Shown here piece after piece: positions 60,577 to 64,000 of a DNA stretch of 64,000 nt. The stretch lies in assembly GCA_042093735.1 (NCBI GenBank), contig JBELEM010000007.1, forward strand, positions 4,755 through 68,754, written 5' to 3'. The notes beneath the pieces were generated by a model. That model did no database searches and was not told the DNA's origin. It saw only the letters and a program-made list of their open reading frames with translations. This DNA is from Hellea sp042093735. Its GTDB lineage: Bacteria; Pseudomonadota; Alphaproteobacteria; Caulobacterales; Maricaulaceae. Within the stretch, counting starts at the first letter, position 1; every line of letters begins with the position of its first letter. A program made the position numbers and the translations under genes.

Positions 60577-61313
60577 TGCTATCATCTTATTCTACAGCTC
60601 CGACTATCATTCTGGATCTAGCCTTAATGGCAATTTTGATAATAGTTGCTTTTTCAATAGTTAGGATGCGTAGTTTATTCGCTATAGTTATGCTTCAGGG
60701 AGTTTACTCTTTAGTCTCAGCCGCTTGGTTTGTATCTTTAGATGCAGTGGATGTTGCATTTACTGAAGCTGCTGTAGGCGCTGGCGTTTCTACTGTATTA
60801 ATGTTGGCTGCGATGTTGTTGGCTAATAGAAAGTCAGACCCTGTCCCTATATCTAAACAAATTGCGCCTCTATTGGTGGTAATAGTTTCAGGATTAGCGA
60901 TGTTTTATGCAATTGGAGACATGCCAGCTTATGGTGATGTGAATTCACCTGCTAACACAGGTGTTGGAATGGACTACATTGAGCGTACTACAAAAGAAAT
61001 ACATATCCCTAATGTTGTTACCGCCGTTTTAGCAAGTTTTCGAGGGTATGATACATTTGGTGAGGCAGTAGTTATTTTTTCAGCAGGTTTGGGCGTCTTG
61101 TTATTACTAGGCCTTAACGGAAATGCAGGCCGCTGGACAGCAAGACCTAGTGGACAGCATACATACCCGCCTATGGCTCCATCTGCTAATTCGCGATTGA
61201 GAAGTTCACGCGACAATAGTAAATCATTAACAAGTTCTGCGATTAAAAAAACTTCCTTAGGCGCTACGAGAAAGAGTAAAAAGAAGCGCTTTAAAGATAA
61301 AGGTGATAATTGA
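60573..61313 (+). CDS. DUF4040 antiporter subunit (MrpA C-terminal/MbhD-E-like) with basic tail
   Basis: A 246-residue membrane protein corresponding to the C-terminal region of MrpA, separate here: a DUF4040 segment (RMRSLFAIVMLQGVYSLVSA; AFTEAAVGAGVSTVLMLAAM), then an MbhE-like segment (VVTAVLASFRGYDTFGEAVVIFSAG). Residues ~187-246 form a Ser/Lys/Arg-rich hydrophilic tail ending KKSKKKRFKDKGDN, which I do not know from homologues. In an MrpA split into separate genes this piece helps form the Na+ path. Overlaps mrpG and mrpB. Confidence 0.85.
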   Translation: MMLSSYSTAPTIILDLALMAILIIVAFSIVRMRSLFAIVMLQGVYSLVSAAWFVSLDAVDVAFTEAAVGAGVSTVLMLAAMLLANRKSDPVPISKQIAPLLVVIVSGLAMFYAIGDMPAYGDVNSPANTGVGMDYIERTTKEIHIPNVVTAVLASFRGYDTFGEAVVIFSAGLGVLLLLGLNGNAGRWTARPSGQHTYPPMAPSANSRLRSSRDNSKSLTSSAIKKTSLGATRKSKKKRFKDKGDN

Positions 61314-61753
61314 TGCACGATCCGCATGTAATTTTAAAAGTTATAAGTAAGCTTCTAGTGCCATTTATTGCATTGTTTGCTTTTTATGTTCAGTTCCATG
61401 GTGATTTCGGTCCTGGCGGGGGCTTTCAGGCAGGGGTTATACTTGCTTCCGCTGTCATTTTGTATGCGTTAATATTTGGTCTTGAGGCCACAAAGAAAGC
61501 GTTCCCCCCGAGTTGGGTAAGAATAGGTATGTCTTCAGGTGTCTTGCTTTATGGGGGCACTGGAGTTCTTACTTGGATTTTAGGCGGTGACTTTTTATCT
61601 TACGGGGTACTAGCTCACGACCCAGCTCATGGACAGCATTATGGCATAATAGCTGTAGAGCTAGGTGTTCTATTTTCTGTGACTACTGTAATGATTGCAA
61701 TTTTTTATGCATTTGGTTCGCGGCAGCCTGAAGTAGATGAGGATAATTGGTAA
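61313..61753 (+). CDS. mrpB: Na+/H+ antiporter subunit B
   Basis: A 146-residue protein with four membrane helices, typical MrpB/MnhB: FYVQFHGDFGPGGGFQAGVILASAVI near the start and GHFY-like AHGQHYGIIAVELGV later. The start is the ATG at 61313 overlapping the previous stop (TGATG). The stop overlaps the next start as TAATG. Confidence 0.94.
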   Translation: MHDPHVILKVISKLLVPFIALFAFYVQFHGDFGPGGGFQAGVILASAVILYALIFGLEATKKAFPPSWVRIGMSSGVLLYGGTGVLTWILGGDFLSYGVLAHDPAHGQHYGIIAVELGVLFSVTTVMIAIFYAFGSRQPEVDEDNW

Positions 61754-62214
61754 TGTTTTCTCTTTTGTTAGATCAATACAATTATGCAGTTGTAATAATT
61801 TTGATGATGACTGGCCTTTATGTCGTTTTTGCGAGCAGAAATTTAATAAAAAAACTTGTTGGCCTATCAGTTTTCCAAACTTCTGTTTTTTTACTTTATA
61901 TAACGATTGGTAAAGTATCAGGAGGGCAACCTCCTATTGTTGAAAGTCATGGTGCTGATCATGCTAATTCAGATACTACTCTTTTTGCTTCGATTGGCGA
62001 GGTGGAGTCAGTCGTGCAGTCGAGTTCTGAAATCTTATATTCCAATCCCCTGCCACATGTTTTGATTCTAACGGCAATTGTCGTCGGTGTTGCCACACTA
62101 GCAATAGGTTTGTCATTAGTAGTTCGTGTGCGAGAGGTTTATGGGACTATTGAAGAGGATAAAATAGAAGAATATGACCGGATTTACTATAAAGAAATAC
62201 TGGAAAGACAATGA
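61753..62214 (+). CDS. mrpC: Na+/H+ antiporter subunit C
   Basis: A 153-residue NuoK-like subunit with three membrane helices (GLYVVFASRNLIKKLVGLSV; PLPHVLILTAIVVGVATLAI). Compared with the usual ~110-residue MrpC it has about 30 extra residues between helices 2 and 3 (SHGADHANSDTTLF ... SEILYSN), a periplasmic loop. Start at 61753, overlapping the mrpB stop by one base. ATGA overlap with mrpD. Confidence 0.92.
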   Translation: MFSLLLDQYNYAVVIILMMTGLYVVFASRNLIKKLVGLSVFQTSVFLLYITIGKVSGGQPPIVESHGADHANSDTTLFASIGEVESVVQSSSEILYSNPLPHVLILTAIVVGVATLAIGLSLVVRVREVYGTIEEDKIEEYDRIYYKEILERQ

Positions 62215-63749
62215 GTTTTATGTCCTTATTTCCGCAGTGGATTTTTGAACAAGGTCCTGCCTTCCTAATTGTTCTTCCTCTATTAATGGGTGCAGTTACA
62301 GCGATATTACCAAATAGAAGTATGGCATGGTGGATTACGTTTTTCGTGACTTTAATCTGTACCTACACCGCTTTTGGCCTTTTTCAGTATATTTATTTTG
62401 ATGGCTTTTTGCTTTATACCATGGGCGGCTGGGCCCCGCCTCACGGAATTTCATTGATCGTTGATGGTTTAAGTGCTCCCATTTTACTTCTGATTTCTGT
62501 GATGGCAATGCTTACAGTAATTTATGCTTTACCTTCTTCAATTTCAGAAATTGAACCTAAGAAAAGGGCACCTTTTTATGCAGCTTTTTTAATATGCTTT
62601 GCGGGTTTAATGGGAATGGTAATCACCGGAGATGCCTTCAATGTTTTCGTTTTTCTTGAGGTAAGTTCTATAAGCACTTATGTGCTTGTAGCGATGGGTG
62701 CCGCCCGTGACAGACGTTCTTTAGCGGCAGCTTATAACTATCTCATAATGGGTTCGATTGGTGCTACATTTTTTGTGATAGGACTGGGTTTTCTATTCAT
62801 GGAAACAGGAACTTTAAACTTAGCAGAAATGTCTGCTATTCTATCTGAACTTAATGGCGGTACTCGTGTATCGAAGGTTGGTTATGGGTTTATAATAGTA
62901 GGTTTGGGACTTAAAATTGCAATGTTCCCGCTTCACACTTGGTTGCCCCGTGCCTATGCATATGCTCCAACAAAAATTACAATTTTTTTGGCATCTACAG
63001 CTACTAAAGCGGCGATTTATTTGTTACTCAGGTTTACATTTACAGTTTTTGATCCAAGTTTTGATTACATTGCTGTAATGCTTAAGTATCTAATTGTGAG
63101 TGCTGCTGTTGTAGGAATGGTCCTTGCATCGTTTCAGGCTATATTTCAAAGCGATGTGCGTAGAGTGCTAGCCTATTCATCAGTCGCCCAAGTCGGTTAT
63201 ATTTTACTCGGGATTGGTATTGCAACGTCCTCCGGTCTAGCAGCGGGGTACTTACACCTCCTCAATCATGCAATTATCAAGGGCTGTTTATTTATATCAG
63301 TTGGAGCTTTCTGGTATCGTTTTGGGATCACTCGAGTTAATGATTTTTCTGGCTTATTTAAGACAATGCCTTTGACCATGGGAGCATTTACATTAGGAGG
63401 TTTGTCATTAGTAGGCGTTCCATTTACTGCTGGGTTTGTTTCAAAGGTTAAATTAATTCTAGCTGTAGCTGAACAAGAAATGTGGTGGGCAGTATTGGTA
63501 ATTGTATTTAGTTCAGTTTTAGCAATTGTTTATATAGGCAGAATAATTATCGTAGCTTATTTTGGGAGTCCCCCCAAGATTAATGGTAGCACATTTACTA
63601 AAAATGAAGCGCCTTTTATGATGCTTTTTCCAATGTGGGCACTAGGATTAATGTCAATTGCTATCGGTGTAAATGCATTTGGAATAGGAGATAGTTTCGT
63701 TTCTGTCTCAGAGATTGCAGCATCAGTATTGCTCGGAGTTAGAGGTTAG
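62211..63749 (+). CDS. mrpD: Na+/H+ antiporter subunit D (proton-translocating)
   Basis: A 512-residue NuoN/NuoM-like subunit with about 14 membrane helices. Conserved pieces: FLEVSSISTYVLVAMG (the glutamate of helix 5), LKIAMFPLHTWLPRAY with the key lysine and histidine, FQAIFQSDVRRVLAYSSVAQ, and HLLNHAIIKGCLF. It is a proton-pumping or Na+/H+-exchanging module of the Mrp complex. Followed one base later by a second subunit of the same superfamily. Confidence 0.95.
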   Translation: MSFMSLFPQWIFEQGPAFLIVLPLLMGAVTAILPNRSMAWWITFFVTLICTYTAFGLFQYIYFDGFLLYTMGGWAPPHGISLIVDGLSAPILLLISVMAMLTVIYALPSSISEIEPKKRAPFYAAFLICFAGLMGMVITGDAFNVFVFLEVSSISTYVLVAMGAARDRRSLAAAYNYLIMGSIGATFFVIGLGFLFMETGTLNLAEMSAILSELNGGTRVSKVGYGFIIVGLGLKIAMFPLHTWLPRAYAYAPTKITIFLASTATKAAIYLLLRFTFTVFDPSFDYIAVMLKYLIVSAAVVGMVLASFQAIFQSDVRRVLAYSSVAQVGYILLGIGIATSSGLAAGYLHLLNHAIIKGCLFISVGAFWYRFGITRVNDFSGLFKTMPLTMGAFTLGGLSLVGVPFTAGFVSKVKLILAVAEQEMWWAVLVIVFSSVLAIVYIGRIIIVAYFGSPPKINGSTFTKNEAPFMMLFPMWALGLMSIAIGVNAFGIGDSFVSVSEIAASVLLGVRG

Positions 63750-63750
63750 C

Positions 63751-64000
63751 ATGGAATTCACTAATGAACTAGCGTTGCTTCTACTTTTATTAATTCCACT
63801 AATTGCGGGTGGCTTGATACCTTTATTTTCTAATCGTCCAAACATTAGGGAGGCAATTACATTTTTATCGGGTATATTGCTTTTATTAAATGTATTTTTT
63901 TTATTGAGTGCTATTAATTCAGGTGCAAAACCTGAATTACATTTGTTTACATTTGCTGGAAATTTTGATGTTAGGCTAGAATTAGAGCCACTTGGCGCGA
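63751..64000 (+). CDS. Second MrpD/MrpA-like antiporter subunit (partial, runs off the window)
   Basis: Eighty-three residues are visible, starting MEFTNELALLLLLLIPLIAG, with two membrane helices and the start of the proton-conducting transporter fold (FDVRLELEPLGA corresponds to the region just before helix 3). Several proton-translocating subunits in a row are usual for this operon type, in which MrpA is split or duplicated. The remaining subunits lie outside the window. Confidence 0.8.
   Translation, partial: MEFTNELALLLLLLIPLIAGGLIPLFSNRPNIREAITFLSGILLLLNVFFLLSAINSGAKPELHLFTFAGNFDVRLELEPLGA

Noticed and set aside
1..64000. CRISPR arrays, insertion sequences, prophage or rRNA genes
   Set aside because: No repeat-spacer pattern, transposase, integrase, phage structural gene or rRNA sequence was seen on either strand.

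Overview
The window is a 64 kb piece of an AT-rich alphaproteobacterial chromosome, probably from a scaffolded draft or metagenome assembly because it contains two runs of exactly 100 N. The best lineage mark is the tRNA-His gene, which encodes neither G-1 nor C73 and has A73 instead, a known alphaproteobacterial trait. Gene neighbourhoods agree with this: M20 hydrolase-astA-astD-astB, coaD-ppi-ppi-queA-tgt, TPR-bamB-der, and DUF3450-ExbB-ExbD-TonB. I see no phage, insertion sequence, CRISPR array or rRNA. Most genes are packed into operons, and many neighbours share the start/stop overlap TAATG or ATGA.

Layout. 1-1499: lptG (partial) and lptF, LPS export. 1601-8939: a seven-gene envelope cluster comprising a DUF2141 secreted protein, a GNAT-like protein, a MobA-like nucleotidyltransferase, a flippase fused to a CDP-alcohol phosphatidyltransferase, a HAD phosphatase, a LicC-like cytidylyltransferase and an Asp/Asn beta-hydroxylase-fold (LpxO/OlsC-like) enzyme. 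8944-17284: gph on the minus strand, then glmU-rpiA and gor, followed by coaD-ppi-ppi-queA-tgt. 17384-19121: tRNA-Lys and an OmpA-family porin with its own terminator. 19195-24230: arginine succinyltransferase (AST) catabolism, with an M20 hydrolase where astE would be expected. 24241-27110: an unrecognised secreted protein, tRNA-His, nadK and a lipoprotein cytochrome c. 27265-34696: acyl-CoA dehydrogenase, panB, a YfgM-like protein, bamB, der, and aroC on the opposite strand. 34842-44063: an Oar-like TonB receptor followed by nucleoside salvage genes (uridine kinase, CNT transporter, 2OG-Fe(II) oxygenase, PfkB sugar kinase, phosphoribosyltransferase, nucleoside hydrolase, thymidine kinase). 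44140-46746: J-domain protein, pdxH, MBL hydrolase and a secreted basic protein. 47009-49796: a TonB receptor interrupted by the two assembly gaps. 50018-57009: tRNA-Gln and a TonB-energising operon (two DUF3450 paralogues, long ExbB with coiled coil, short ExbB, two ExbD, TonB, TPR). 57076-59181: oligopeptidase B. 59390-64000: Mrp-type Na+/H+ antiporter operon running off the end.

How it fits together. The TonB system at 50-57 kb would power the two receptors. The receptor at 34.8 kb lies beside a complete route for nucleoside import, cleavage and base/ribose salvage. The cluster at 1.6-8.9 kb carries the enzyme classes needed to activate a small phospho-alcohol with CMP, join it to another alcohol or lipid, move it across the inner membrane and hydroxylate a product. 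It is the best candidate here for an undescribed envelope-lipid or glycopolymer pathway. The clearest molecular oddities are the flippase/CDP-alcohol phosphotransferase fusion, a Tgt lacking two of its three zinc cysteines, tandem Cys-Trp-Asp repeats in the OmpA linker, and a basic tail on the DUF4040 antiporter subunit.
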